Source: Mesotoga sp. Brook.08.105.5.1 | Lineage (GTDB): Bacteria; Thermotogota; Thermotogae; Petrotogales; Kosmotogaceae | Direction of reading: 5' to 3' | Length of the DNA stretch: 64,000 nt | Assembly (NCBI RefSeq): GCF_002752635.1 | Contig: NZ_AYTW01000017.1 | Location: 1 to 64,000 of the forward strand | In this document: piece by piece, positions 45,653 to 55,377 of the stretch | Layout: every line of letters begins with the position of its first letter | Numbering within the stretch: the stretch's first letter is position 1 | Made by a program: the position numbers and the translations under genes | Notes under the pieces: model-generated | The model's database searches: none | Seen by the model: only the letters and a program-made list of their open reading frames with translations | What the model was told of the DNA's origin: nothing

Positions 45653-46627
45653 TTATTGAGCTCTCTTTCTCTGTATCAAGACCGCGCCAATTATTACTAC
45701 TCCCTTGACCGTTCCTTGCAGATACGGTGAGACTCCCAGCATGTTCAGCATGTTGTTTATTATTCCGAGAGTGATCGCTCCGATTACGGTTCCAAAAATC
45801 GAACCCGAACCACCTGTCATAGGTGTTCCGCCGATTATGACTGCTGCAATGGCATCAAGTTCATAATTGAGACCGCCGTTAGTGGAACTCATAGAATTCA
45901 ATCTGGCCGAGAGAAAGACAGCGGAGAATCCTACGGTTATTCCGACTGCTACGTATGACATGAATCTCGTTAGATTTACCTTTATTGCAGAATACTTTGC
46001 GACTTTCGGATTGGAGCCTACAGCACAAAGGTACCTACCATAACGTGTCTTATTGAGTATTATGGCAAAGACCACCGCAAGACTTATGAAAACGATAACC
46101 GGGTTCGGAATTCCTAGAATTCTCCCCATTCCAAGATCCGGGAAGAGCCTACTCTGCGATCTGAATACACCGGCACTTCCTATATACAACGCCATCGATC
46201 TGAATATGGCCATGGTACCTAGAGTAGCAATGAAAGGTGCTATCTTGCCAAGGGTGACCATCAATCCGTTAAGAGCTCCAAGTCCAGCACCGAAACCCAG
46301 CCCGATGAGAAGGGCAAAGAATATGGCCCATGGTTCCCCGCTTGCACCAAACACTCCCAGAAGCCAGTTCAGTGCAAGGATAACAATTCCACCGACCAGT
46401 GCAACCATCGAGCCGACCGAAAGATCGATTCCTCCCGAAATTATAACAAAGGTCATACCTAGCGCTATGATTCCAGTATAAGAAACCTGCCTCAAAATAT
46501 TTAGAAGATTCTGAGTCTGAAGAAAATACGGGCTGGCGAAAGCGGATATCACGAACAGAATCGCAAGAGCTATTAACGGACCAAACTTCTCGTATTCGAA
46601 TCGTCTACGGACATTCTCTCTTGCCAT
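45653..46627 (-). CDS. sugar ABC transporter permease, RbsC type
   Basis: The 324-residue membrane protein matches the BPD_transp_2 permeases of ribose-type importers: VIISGGIDLSVGSMVAL, NGLMVTLGKIAPFIATLGTMAI and ELDAIAAVIIGGTPMTGGSGS are present, along with about eight to ten helices. It would form a homodimer with the ATPase encoded directly upstream, whose stop codon it touches (46627/46628). The ligand is unknown. Confidence 0.92.
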   Translation of the reverse strand: MARENVRRRFEYEKFGPLIALAILFVISAFASPYFLQTQNLLNILRQVSYTGIIALGMTFVIISGGIDLSVGSMVALVGGIVILALNWLLGVFGASGEPWAIFFALLIGLGFGAGLGALNGLMVTLGKIAPFIATLGTMAIFRSMALYIGSAGVFRSQSRLFPDLGMGRILGIPNPVIVFISLAVVFAIILNKTRYGRYLCAVGSNPKVAKYSAIKVNLTRFMSYVAVGITVGFSAVFLSARLNSMSSTNGGLNYELDAIAAVIIGGTPMTGGSGSIFGTVIGAITLGIINNMLNMLGVSPYLQGTVKGVVIIGAVLIQRKRAQ

Positions 46628-48121
46628 CTAAGCAACCCCCTTGAGTCCAGTGGCGTGAAGCATTATCTCCTCTTCATTGATATGTTCTCCTTCAAGGATT
46701 CCCATAATCCTCCCTTCTCTCATAACGATCACGCGATTACACATGCCCATGATTTCTTCAAGTTCAGAGGAGATCAGAATACAGGATACACCTTCCCTAA
46801 CTAGCTCGTTTATGAATCTGTATATTTCTCTCTTCGCGTTAACGTCAATTCCTCTTGTGGGTTCGTCAAAGATGAATATTTCGGGCTCCGGATCGAGGGA
46901 TTTGGCGAGAGACACTTTCTGCTGATTACCACCGCTGAAGAACTCCAGCCTCGTCTTCAGAGATGCTGCCCTGATGTTGAACTTGTCAACGTACTTCTTT
47001 GTCTTTTCCTTCTCCAACTTGTTGTTGATAAGTATCTTAGAGTAGGAAGGCAGTGAAATGAGGGTGGTGTTCTTTATCATGTCGAACGAAGTGAGGATTC
47101 CGCTTCCCTGGCGGTCTTCAGACAAGTAAGCTATTTTGTTCTTCACGGCATCGATAGGAGATCTAATCTCGACTGATTTTCCGTTGATGCTGATCTTGCC
47201 GGAGTCTTTCTTTCTGATGCCAATGATCGTCTCGGCAAGCTCAGTCCTTCCGGCGCCCACCAGACCAGCAAAGCCGAGAATCTCACCTTTGCGAAGGCCG
47301 AAGGAAATGTCTTCCAGAAGGCCATGCAAAGATAGACCCTCAACTTCAAAGACAATCTCTTCAGAGGGTGAAACCTTCTCGGGAAAGACCTGGCTCAGTT
47401 CACGACCAACCATCCTCCTCGCCATTTCTTCTTCATCTGCCTCGTCAGCTTGACTGATGCTAATCGTCTTTCCATCTCTCAGAACCATAACCCTATCGCA
47501 GATCTCTTTGACTTCCTTAAGTTTGTGAGATATGTAGATGATCGTGACACCGCTTTCTTTAAGATTTCTCATTAGGTCAAAGAGGGTCTCGATCTCATTT
47601 AGAGTTAAGACTGTTGTCGGTTCATCCATTATCAATAGCTTAGAATTAAAAGCAATTGCCTTTGCTATTTCAACCATCTGCTTTTGGGCTACGCTTAGCC
47701 TTTCAATCTTTTCCTCGGGATGTATTGATTTCTTGAGTTCCTCCAGAAGCGAGACAGTCCTCTTCTTCATCTCTCTCTTGTTAAGAAAGCCCTTACGAGT
47801 AATTTCGCTGCCTAGAAAGATATTTTCGTAGACGTTGAGTTCGTTGATCAGATTGAATTCCTGTGGAATCATGGAGATGCCTATCGCTTTTGCATGCAAG
47901 GGGTCCTTGATATCTACTTCATTATCCTCAAAGAAGACCTTTCCCTCTGTGGGTGTGTAGATTCCACTGAGAATCTTGACAAGCGTAGACTTACCGGCGC
48001 CATTTTCTCCGATTATCCCAAAGATTTCTCCCTTGTTTATCTCGATGTCTATATTGTCGAGAACTCTGACTCCTGAGAATTCCTTTGAAATTCCTTGGGT
48101 CTTTATTAGGGCATCACCCAT
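46628..48121 (-). CDS. sugar ABC transporter ATPase, RbsA type
   Basis: The 497-residue protein has two fused ABC domains as in RbsA/MglA. Domain 1 has GENGAGKST, LSVAQKQM (a normal variant) and LLIMDEPT; domain 2 has GLVGAGRTE in place of a standard Walker A, SGGNQQK and IFDEPTRGID. ATG 48121 lies eight bases after GAGGAGTG; a longer frame to 48136 would overlap the isomerase gene. Its length equals that of the ribose ATPase at 53881. Confidence 0.93.
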   Translation of the reverse strand: MGDALIKTQGISKEFSGVRVLDNIDIEINKGEIFGIIGENGAGKSTLVKILSGIYTPTEGKVFFEDNEVDIKDPLHAKAIGISMIPQEFNLINELNVYENIFLGSEITRKGFLNKREMKKRTVSLLEELKKSIHPEEKIERLSVAQKQMVEIAKAIAFNSKLLIMDEPTTVLTLNEIETLFDLMRNLKESGVTIIYISHKLKEVKEICDRVMVLRDGKTISISQADEADEEEMARRMVGRELSQVFPEKVSPSEEIVFEVEGLSLHGLLEDISFGLRKGEILGFAGLVGAGRTELAETIIGIRKKDSGKISINGKSVEIRSPIDAVKNKIAYLSEDRQGSGILTSFDMIKNTTLISLPSYSKILINNKLEKEKTKKYVDKFNIRAASLKTRLEFFSGGNQQKVSLAKSLDPEPEIFIFDEPTRGIDVNAKREIYRFINELVREGVSCILISSELEEIMGMCNRVIVMREGRIMGILEGEHINEEEIMLHATGLKGVA

Positions 48122-48132
48122 TAGGTCACTCC

Positions 48133-49125
48133 TCAACTTCTCATTGCATCGTCAAAAGCGACGTTTGAAGGCTCAAAGTCAACTTTTCTCACAAAATCGG
48201 CTGCTTCTTTCGCTCCGAACTCTCTTTCCATTCCGCTGTCTTCCCATTCTACTGATAAGGGGCCGCTATAACCTATGTTATTCAGTTCTCTAATTATCTC
48301 TTCAAAATCAACGTCACCGTGACCGAGCGACCTGAAGTTCCATCCGCGTCTAGTGTCACCGAAGGTCATCATTGATCCTAAAATTCCGGCTTTGCCGTCG
48401 AGGGTCACTGCGGCGTCCTTCATGTGTACATGATAGATTCTTTCAGCGAAGTCCCTTACGAAAAGGTGGGGTTTGACTCCCTGCCAGATGAGGTGGCTTG
48501 GATCGAAATTGAACCCGAGCGTTTTTCTGTAATTGAATACTTCCAGCAACCTCTTGGCAGTGTAATAATCGAATGCAATCTCAGTGGGATGAACTTCGAG
48601 AGCGAAGGTAATTCCTTCGGCGTCAAACTTATCGAAAATCGGCGTCCAGAGATCAACTATCTCTTGATAAGCATCTTCCACCATTTTCTCCGTTGTCTGG
48701 GGGAATGAATACCAGAACTTCCATACGGGAGAACCCGTAAAGCCGGTCACTGTGTAACAGCCCATGTTCTTCGCGGCCGTTGGTGCGTACATCATTTGCT
48801 CGATACCCCATGCTCGAATCTTTTCCGGACTTCCTCCACAGCTTGCCGGTGCGAAGCCGTCGAGTCTGACATCGTACAGATCACCTACACATTGCCCCAT
48901 TAGGTGTGCTCCGATGGCCCAGCACTTCAGATTGTGTCTTTCGAGGATTCGCCTTCTTTCATCGACGTACTTTGGGTCCTTCGCAGCCATTTCGAGATTC
49001 ATATGATCGCCCCAACATGCTATCTCCAAACCATCATATCCCCATGAACTGGCCTTTTCACAGATTTCTTCGAAAGTGAGATCGGCCCACTGGCCTGTAA
49101 ATAATGTAACTGGTCTTTTTCCCAT
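48133..49125 (-). CDS. sugar phosphate isomerase/epimerase (TIM barrel)
   Basis: The 330-residue protein is an AP-endonuclease-2/xylose-isomerase-type TIM barrel. Metal ligands are seen in ALEVHPTEIAFD (Glu), NFDPSHLIWQG (Asp and His), VHMKDA and SVEWED (last Glu). Together with a Gfo/Idh oxidoreductase such enzymes act on oxidised inositols, keto-glycosides or similar sugars. It lies 15 bases after the oxidoreductase gene. Its ATG is preceded by TCAGGAGG. Confidence 0.9.
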   Translation of the reverse strand: MGKRPVTLFTGQWADLTFEEICEKASSWGYDGLEIACWGDHMNLEMAAKDPKYVDERRRILERHNLKCWAIGAHLMGQCVGDLYDVRLDGFAPASCGGSPEKIRAWGIEQMMYAPTAAKNMGCYTVTGFTGSPVWKFWYSFPQTTEKMVEDAYQEIVDLWTPIFDKFDAEGITFALEVHPTEIAFDYYTAKRLLEVFNYRKTLGFNFDPSHLIWQGVKPHLFVRDFAERIYHVHMKDAAVTLDGKAGILGSMMTFGDTRRGWNFRSLGHGDVDFEEIIRELNNIGYSGPLSVEWEDSGMEREFGAKEAADFVRKVDFEPSNVAFDDAMRS

Positions 49126-49140
49126 GTCAAAACCTCCTGA

Positions 49141-50304
49141 CTACAGATCTACCCAGACGCTTCCCTTCTGGGAGCTCTCGACTGCTTTTCCAATGAATCT
49201 AACTCCTGCCAGACCGTCCTCTACTGTGGGGAAGTCGGCGTCAGACAGATCTTCCCCATTTTTCTTTTTTATAAGAGTCGTTGCGAAATTCCTGTATATG
49301 TTCGCAAAAGCTTCGTAGTAACCTTCTGGATGTCCCGCAGGTATTCTGGAGACGTTTGCCGCAGACGGGAGCATGTAACCTCCGCCTCTTGAGAGTATCT
49401 GAACCGGCCCTCCTACATATGCCACCTTCAGGTAGTTTGGATTCTCCTGTTCCCATTCGATTGAACCTTTGCTTCCGAATATCCTTATCTTCAGGCCGTT
49501 GTCATGTCCTACTGCAACCTGTGATGCCCAGAAGACTCCTCTAGCCCCGTTGTCGAACCTGACGAGAATCTCTGCGTTGTCATCCAAAGTTCTTCCGGGA
49601 ACAAATGAGTCCAGACTGGCACAGATGGACTTGAGCTTCAACCCCGTAATATAAGAAACAGTGTTTTCAATGTGACTGCCAATATCACCGACACAGTTCG
49701 ACTTTCCCGTCTGAGAAGGATCTGTTCTCCAGGAAGCCTGCATATTACCAGTATCTTCCAACCTTGTTGCCAGCCAGTCCTGAGCATATTCTCCCATAAC
49801 GACTCTAATCTCGCCGATTTCCCCTCTCTGTATCATCTCTCTTGCGTGTTTGACCATAGCGTTTCCCGAGTAGGCATATGCTACAGCAAAGAGAAGCTTC
49901 TTCTCTTGAGCTAATCTTGAGAGTTCCTCAGCTTCCGACTCATCCACAGTAAGAGGTTTCTCGCAAACAACATTTATATTTGCTTCAAGAAACCTCTTTG
50001 CAATAGGATAATGAGTGACGTTTGGAGTGCATATGCTTACGAAATCTATACAGTCTTCTCTGGAGGACTCCCTTTCGGCCATTTCTTCGTAGTCTTTGTA
50101 TACTCTGTCGTCAGTAACTCCAAGCTTTTTCGCAGTCCTGATGGTGTCTTCGTAATCAATCGAGAAGCAGCCAGCTACAAGTTGTGCGAGACCGTCCATC
50201 GCTATTGCCTTTCTGTGAACGTCGCCAATGAAAGATCCCTCGCCACCGCCTACCATGCCATATCTTAACTGACCCGCTGAGGAGACTTCTTTGCCTTCAA
50301 TCAT
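49141..50304 (-). CDS. Gfo/Idh/MocA family oxidoreductase
   Basis: The 387-residue enzyme has an NAD(P)-binding N-terminus (YGMVGGGEGSFIGDVHRKA) and the family motif CEKPLT with the catalytic Lys, then a C-terminal beta-sheet domain with DIGSHIENTV supplying the second catalytic His. Members oxidise sugars or inositols. ATG 50304 was chosen (GAGAGGTGAG upstream); a longer ORF to 50412 would cover the TATAAT at 50386-50381 that probably belongs to the operon promoter. It is the first gene of the operon. Confidence 0.9.
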   Translation of the reverse strand: MIEGKEVSSAGQLRYGMVGGGEGSFIGDVHRKAIAMDGLAQLVAGCFSIDYEDTIRTAKKLGVTDDRVYKDYEEMAERESSREDCIDFVSICTPNVTHYPIAKRFLEANINVVCEKPLTVDESEAEELSRLAQEKKLLFAVAYAYSGNAMVKHAREMIQRGEIGEIRVVMGEYAQDWLATRLEDTGNMQASWRTDPSQTGKSNCVGDIGSHIENTVSYITGLKLKSICASLDSFVPGRTLDDNAEILVRFDNGARGVFWASQVAVGHDNGLKIRIFGSKGSIEWEQENPNYLKVAYVGGPVQILSRGGGYMLPSAANVSRIPAGHPEGYYEAFANIYRNFATTLIKKKNGEDLSDADFPTVEDGLAGVRFIGKAVESSQKGSVWVDL

Positions 50305-50625
50305 TTTACTCACCTCTCGTCTATATTGAATCTCACCGATGTAGTACGAAGAAAAGGGCGAATTTCCCCTATTCTCTAAAATTATAGCTAAAATGGAACT
50401 CAATTCTTGCATGATAATTTGGCAAAGTAACGGGAGGAAAACGGAAGGATTTTGTGAGAAACAGCATTGGATTCCACTATTTTCACTATACGGAGGATAA
50501 TCATCCCAGATCGTTACTGGAGCGCTTACAAGAGTGTCGTAACAATAACCGATAGTTGCCTTTAATTTTTTGCCCCATAAAAATATTTATCTGATGGAAA
50601 TAGGGAGGCGTGGAAATGCCCCGCC
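50305..50625. other. upstream region of first sugar operon
   Basis: A TATAAT on the minus strand (50386-50381) is the likely -10 of the operon; its -35 is poor. The rest up to the permease pseudogene contains no ORF I can support. An imperfect hairpin (GAGGCG / CGCCTC, about 50604-50627) follows the pseudogene stop without a T run. Confidence 0.4.
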
Positions 50626-51470
50626 TCAGTTTTGATAAGTCTGGAGCCCCCCTTTTATCTTGCTCTTTATTAAAAGGAATAATATAGCTGTCGTTAGACA
50701 GGTCCACAAAATCTGGAAAGCAAAACCGCTCCATTTTGAGCTCAGGTTCAGAATATCCCGTAACGCCACGAATGACCAGCAAGTAGGAGACCAGAAGAAA
50801 CCCATTGCGCTCCCTCTGGAAGTATGAAAACTAGCATCACAGGCATAAGCAATAGCCAGCCACTGATCTTCAACTTTTCAATGCCGCTCATCTGAGAGGA
50901 TGAAACTACACCGATGAGAAAGCCGACAACTACTCCGATTATCGAGCTCACAGCGCTAACTATTATCAGCTTCAGATAGTCGATGCCGGGGATATCGAAT
51001 ATCAAAGTCGCAACGAGCGCATGGAATAGAGGTATCACAATTCCCATGACACTTCTGCCAAAAATTAGTTCGTTCTTTGTGATAGGAGTTACCATGAGAG
51101 CCCTCATAGCTCCGGACTCTTTCTCTTCTATTATGTTGAATCCGATAACCATACCACCAAGAACAAAAGAAATAATGACTACAAAGCTGAAACCGAATAC
51201 CGTAATCAGAGGAACGAGTCTTACTCTATCGCTCTCCTCCACTTCGAGTGATTTCCATACATCGAATTGAATTCCCGACAAAATAAGTTTCGCAGCTTCT
51301 TCGATTTCCTTCGATTTGTTTCCTTGAAGAACGAGGTTATATGATTTTCCGTCATGATATAGGCCGATAACATCGCTCTTGCCTCCGACTCTTTCTTTCA
51401 ATTCAGCTTCAGATACAGCGAATTTAATATCTCCGAACTTCTTTAAGGTCTCTGCAGCCTCCTGACTTTG
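50626..51470 (-). pseudogene. ABC-2 permease, N-terminus lost and frameshifted
   Basis: The stretch encodes the C-terminal two thirds of an ABC-2 exporter permease: an extracellular part (KKFGDIKFAVSEAELKERVG), then VFGFSFVVIISFVLGGMVIG, the conserved EKESGAMRALMVTPIT, and further helices. One base is missing near 50798, so the original end (WSFVALRDILNLSSKWSG and ILFLLIKSKIKGG) continues in another frame to TGA at 50626-50628. At the 5' side another break near 51462 is followed by foreign sequence: the transposase tail that begins at 51474 on the other strand. The first helix and most of the extracellular domain are missing. Confidence 0.85.
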
Positions 51471-51473
51471 TCA

Positions 51474-51802
51474 CCAAAAATGACGAAAGAGTAACAACGG
51501 TCTTTGAAACTCGCCCGATATTTCATTGGACTGAAAAAAGAATCCGGGGACATTTTGTGTTGTGCTTTCTGGCTTTTCTAATGGAACGCTCATTGGAGAT
51601 TAAAGCAAAAAAGAATGGGATTGATGCATCTCCTCAAAAACTGAAGGAATCTCTCAAATCACTACAGGTGATGGGTTTTTCTACAAATCATAAGGACTAT
51701 TTTTTGAAGACAAGGGGGGATCCGCTTGGGAATAGGTTGGTGAGGCTCTTTAGAATTAAGCCTCCCAACAATGTGACGGAACAATCTGAACTCGTTCTTT
51801 GA
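51474..51802 (+). pseudogene. IS1634-type transposase C-terminal remnant
   Basis: One open frame of about 109 codons encodes the tail of an IS1634-family transposase (VFETRPIFHWTEKRIRGHF, then LCFLAFLMERSLE). It lacks the whole catalytic part and any start signal. It differs strongly from the intact element at 60861, so it came from another family member, and it is closer to the remnant at 1-225. It runs toward the ribose operon and points away from the broken permease. Confidence 0.85.
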
Positions 51803-51947
51803 TTTAGATAAGATTCAAGTCGCTTCTGTTCGTGGTGGCAATTTGGCATTTTTTTGTTGTAACTTTTGCGCTATGACTGATTTTGCACTCCCTGTCGTGA
51901 CAAAGTCAAGTTACTTGTCAATCGCAATATATGAATAATCACTGGGG

Positions 51948-51976
51948 AAAAAAGAGAGCGGCATCTCACCGCTCTC
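51948..51976 (-). terminator. terminator of ribose operon
   Basis: Minus strand: GAGAGCGG, loop of seven, CCGCTCTC, TTTTTT. It lies 16 bases after the rbsB stop codon. Confidence 0.95.
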
Positions 51977-51991
51977 CAAGGAAATTGCAGC

Positions 51992-52882
51992 TTACTCAAG
52001 AACGTCAATAGTTATTAATTTCAATGGAATGATAACCTTTGGTTCGACGCTTGCACCGTTGATGATTCTCTGAGCCGCAATCACTGCCATTTCCATCTGC
52101 AGGTAGGGCTGCTGCTGAACTGTTGCAATCATTTCTCCAGCCTTAATTGCAGCAATTGCATCGTCAGTCGCATCGATTCCGACGATCTTGATTTCATTCA
52201 GCCTTCCTGCGGCAATCGCCGATCTTACAGCACCCAGAGCCATTTCGTCATTGTGGGCGTAAATTCCATCCAGAACAGGGTTCCCCTGTAGAATGTCGTC
52301 AGCGACTCTCGCGCCTTCTTCCCTTGAGTAATTTGCTGTCAGTGATGCGACGACTTCAATACCGGGGTACTTCTTCATCTCGTCCATGAAACCGGCTTGC
52401 CTGTCTACTGACGAGGGCGCACCGGGAATTCCCTCAAGAATCGCAACTCTGCCTTTTCCGTCAAGAGCCTCTGCCATGGCGACTGCGGCCAGCATTCCGG
52501 CTTCTTTATTATCAATATCAAGATGCTGCGCCACAACTCCTCCATTCGAAGGTCTTGTAACTGTAATTACCGGGATTCCGGCTGCATTTGCTTCAAGAAC
52601 TGCCGAGACTATTGCATCTGAATCAACTGGATTGATGATAAGTACATCAACCTTTCTCGTTATTAGATCCTGAATCTGAGCGAATTGAGTTTCCGGTTTG
52701 TCCTGTGCGTCTAGAACGATCAGTTTCAACCCAAGTTCACTTGCCTTTGCCTCTCCACCCTCTTTCATGGTTACGAAAAAGGGATTCGCCAGCGTGGAAA
52801 CTGAGAATCCAATGGTCTTGGCCGCAAGGCCAGTTAGTGCCAGCAATCCAACCATCAAAATTACCAAAAGCATTCGTTTCAT
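51992..52882 (-). CDS. rbsB: ribose ABC transporter binding protein
   Basis: The 296-residue protein has a signal peptide (LLVILMVGLLALTGLA) and is a full-length RbsB: IGFSVSTLANPFFVTMKEGG, INPVDSDAIVSAVLEANA, HNDEMALGAVRSA and TVQQQPYLQMEMAV are hallmark ribose-binding segments. It captures D-ribose outside the membrane for RbsAC. It is the last gene of the operon, 27 bases after rbsC; the ATG follows GGAGGGG. Confidence 0.95.
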   Translation of the reverse strand: MKRMLLVILMVGLLALTGLAAKTIGFSVSTLANPFFVTMKEGGEAKASELGLKLIVLDAQDKPETQFAQIQDLITRKVDVLIINPVDSDAIVSAVLEANAAGIPVITVTRPSNGGVVAQHLDIDNKEAGMLAAVAMAEALDGKGRVAILEGIPGAPSSVDRQAGFMDEMKKYPGIEVVASLTANYSREEGARVADDILQGNPVLDGIYAHNDEMALGAVRSAIAAGRLNEIKIVGIDATDDAIAAIKAGEMIATVQQQPYLQMEMAVIAAQRIINGASVEPKVIIPLKLITIDVLE

Positions 52883-52909
52883 GTTACCCCTCCTTTTTGA
52901 TAGGTAATC

Positions 52910-53875
52910 TTAATCACTACGTTTTGCCAGTACGGCAACGAGTATTATGACTCCTTTAACGATTTGCTGAAAGAACGATGAAACTCCAACTAGATTCATT
53001 CCATTATCAATAACACCTATTACCATGGCTCCCAGGAGTGTGCCCAACACGGTTCCCACTCCTCCTGAAAGGGAGGCTCCGCCAAGTATCACCGCAGCGA
53101 TGACATTCATCTCAAGCCCTTCTGCAGCGTTCGGTTGCGCCGATAGCAATCTGGAAGTTATGAGAATGCCACCAAGGGCGCTCGTGAGGCCGGAAATTGC
53201 GAAAGCAAGCACCCTGTACTTCTTGACAGGAATTGCTGATAACCTGGCAGCTTCTTTGTTAGCTCCGATCGATTTAACATATATACCATGTTTGGTTTTG
53301 TTCAGTACAAAGAAGGCAAGAGCGAAGACCCCGGCGGCAATAATCGTTGATACCGGCACTGGACCGAGATAACCAGCGCCCATTATACCGAAATTAACCG
53401 GCAATCTAGATATTGGTTTTCCTCCCGTCCACACTAGCGCTACTCCTCGCGCAATTCCCATCATTGCAAGCGTTACTATGAAGGATTGAACTCTTCCGTA
53501 GACGGTGAGAACGCCATTTGTAAGCCCTATACCGATTCCCATAGCCAATCCCGCAATCATAGCAATAAATATTGAGCCCGTAGCGGTCAGAACTGCTGCG
53601 GTTGCAACTCCTACCAATGCTGCGGAAGAACCTACAGAAAGATCTATCTCTCCAGTTAGGATGACGAAGGTCATTCCGATGGCGACTATTAAGGTTATCG
53701 ACACCTGCCTGGTTATATTGAGCAGATTTCTGGAATTGAAGAAGAAGGGAGATATCACTGAGAAGACTACCATCAGGATCACAAGAATTAGAATCAGTCC
53801 CAACTCTCCTTTGAGCAACTTCAGAAATTTTGCCCAAAACGCAGATCTATCCGTTTTCTCGATATTCTTTTCCAT
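52910..53875 (-). CDS. rbsC: ribose ABC transporter permease
   Basis: The 321-residue membrane protein matches RbsC: VILTGEIDLSVGSSAAL, NGVLTVYGRVQSFIVTLAMM, SIGANKEAARLSAIPVKKYR and MNVIAAVILGGASLSGG. It has about eight to ten helices. It lies five bases after rbsA. It is a paralogue of the permease at 45653 but clearly distinct. Confidence 0.95.
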   Translation of the reverse strand: MEKNIEKTDRSAFWAKFLKLLKGELGLILILVILMVVFSVISPFFFNSRNLLNITRQVSITLIVAIGMTFVILTGEIDLSVGSSAALVGVATAAVLTATGSIFIAMIAGLAMGIGIGLTNGVLTVYGRVQSFIVTLAMMGIARGVALVWTGGKPISRLPVNFGIMGAGYLGPVPVSTIIAAGVFALAFFVLNKTKHGIYVKSIGANKEAARLSAIPVKKYRVLAFAISGLTSALGGILITSRLLSAQPNAAEGLEMNVIAAVILGGASLSGGVGTVLGTLLGAMVIGVIDNGMNLVGVSSFFQQIVKGVIILVAVLAKRSD

Positions 53876-53880
53876 CTGCC

Positions 53881-55374
53881 CTAACCTCCAAGTGCCAGTG
53901 TCAATAACTGCTCTGTTGACGATTCTTTACCGACTAACTCACCTACTATTTCACCCTTTCTTATAACAAGTATTCGATCACAGATCGCACTCATCTCCCT
54001 GAACTCAGAAGACATTATTAGAATTCCCGTGCCGCGGTCGGCAAGATAATTTATCAGAGAATAGATCTCAGTCTTTGCGCCAATATCGATTCCGCGGGTC
54101 GGTTCATCTAGAATCAGGATATCGGGTTCACCGCATAGCCACTTCCCAATAACTACTTTCTGTTGATTACCGCCGGAAAGATTTTGGACTGCCATCTTTA
54201 TGTCTAGCGGACGCACTCTCAACTTTTCACATGTATCCTTTGCGAGCTGCGATTTCTTCTTGTTGGAAACTACCCCTTTGGTAATGGCAAGATCGATATT
54301 TGCAACACAGATATTGTGCTCTACGTTAAGCCTTAGAAAAAGGCCTTGGCCCTTTCGATCCTCAGGGATGAAGGAAATGCCGTGTTTCTTTGCATCATCA
54401 GGCGACTTCAGACTTACTGCCTTGCCACCGATCGAAATATCGCCCTGCACAGAACTGTCGGCTCCGAAGAGTCCAAGTGCTAGCTCACTCTTTCCAGAGC
54501 CAATTATTCCAGTAATTCCCAGTATCTCGCCCTTTCTTAGAGAGAAATTGATTGGCGCAAACATCTTTTCTGTTCTGAACTCTCTCACTTCAAAGAGCTT
54601 CTCTTCTGATGAAGTCCCTTCTCGAACGGGGAACTCCTCTTTGAGCGTTCTTCCCAGCATTGATTTTACAAGCGTTTTCAGATCTACCGAACGAATGTCG
54701 AATGTTCCAGCGTTCTGGCCGTCTCTTAATACAGTCGCCCTATCACAAACGCGAAAAACCTCATCTAGGTGGTGAGATATGTAGATCATGTTTACTTCTT
54801 TCTTCTTCAGGTCATCCATGATTTTGAAGAGTGTGTCAATTTCCGCTCTGCTCATACCGGTTGTGGGTTCATCCAAAAGAAGAATATTCGCATTGATAGA
54901 GAGAGCTTTGATGATTTCTATTATCCTTTTCTGGCCAAGTCCCAAATCGCCCACAAAAGCACTCGGATCCACAGCAATTGCAAAGGAGGAAAGATACTTT
55001 GCCGCTTTATCCAGAAGCTCTCTCTTTTTGATGGAGCCAAAGAAAGACTTTGTTGGCTCGTGGCCAAGGAAAATGTTTTCAGCAACCGTAAGAGAGTCCA
55101 CCAGACTAAGCTCCTGATATATTGCGCCGATTCCTTTGTGCCTAGCATCGACAGGGTCTTCGATCGTCACACTTTTCCCTCTCACTTGAATCGATCCGGA
55201 ATCCATTTTGTGGACACCGGTAAGGATTTTGATTAACGTTGATTTTCCGGCGCCGTTCTCCCCAAGAAGCGCGTGAACTTCGCCCTCGGCAAGTTCGAAA
55301 CTTACATCTTTCAGTGCGTGTATACCTCCAAAAGATTTATGGATTCCTTCGAGCTTCAGCACAGTTTCAGGCAC
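53881..55374 (-). CDS. rbsA: ribose ABC transporter ATPase
   Basis: The 497-residue protein contains two ABC domains: GENGAGKST, LGLGQKRI and LLLDEPTTGM in the first, GIIGSGKSE, SGGNQQK and ILDEPTRGID in the second. It energises ribose import with RbsC. It begins three bases after the ribokinase stop codon. Confidence 0.95.
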   Translation of the reverse strand: MPETVLKLEGIHKSFGGIHALKDVSFELAEGEVHALLGENGAGKSTLIKILTGVHKMDSGSIQVRGKSVTIEDPVDARHKGIGAIYQELSLVDSLTVAENIFLGHEPTKSFFGSIKKRELLDKAAKYLSSFAIAVDPSAFVGDLGLGQKRIIEIIKALSINANILLLDEPTTGMSRAEIDTLFKIMDDLKKKEVNMIYISHHLDEVFRVCDRATVLRDGQNAGTFDIRSVDLKTLVKSMLGRTLKEEFPVREGTSSEEKLFEVREFRTEKMFAPINFSLRKGEILGITGIIGSGKSELALGLFGADSSVQGDISIGGKAVSLKSPDDAKKHGISFIPEDRKGQGLFLRLNVEHNICVANIDLAITKGVVSNKKKSQLAKDTCEKLRVRPLDIKMAVQNLSGGNQQKVVIGKWLCGEPDILILDEPTRGIDIGAKTEIYSLINYLADRGTGILIMSSEFREMSAICDRILVIRKGEIVGELVGKESSTEQLLTLALGG

Positions 55375-55377
55375 TTC

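Noticed and set aside
50501-50782. 93-codon ORF read as an independent gene
   Set aside because: Its sequence is the ABC-2 permease end read out of frame; a different frame gives the expected helices to 50626.
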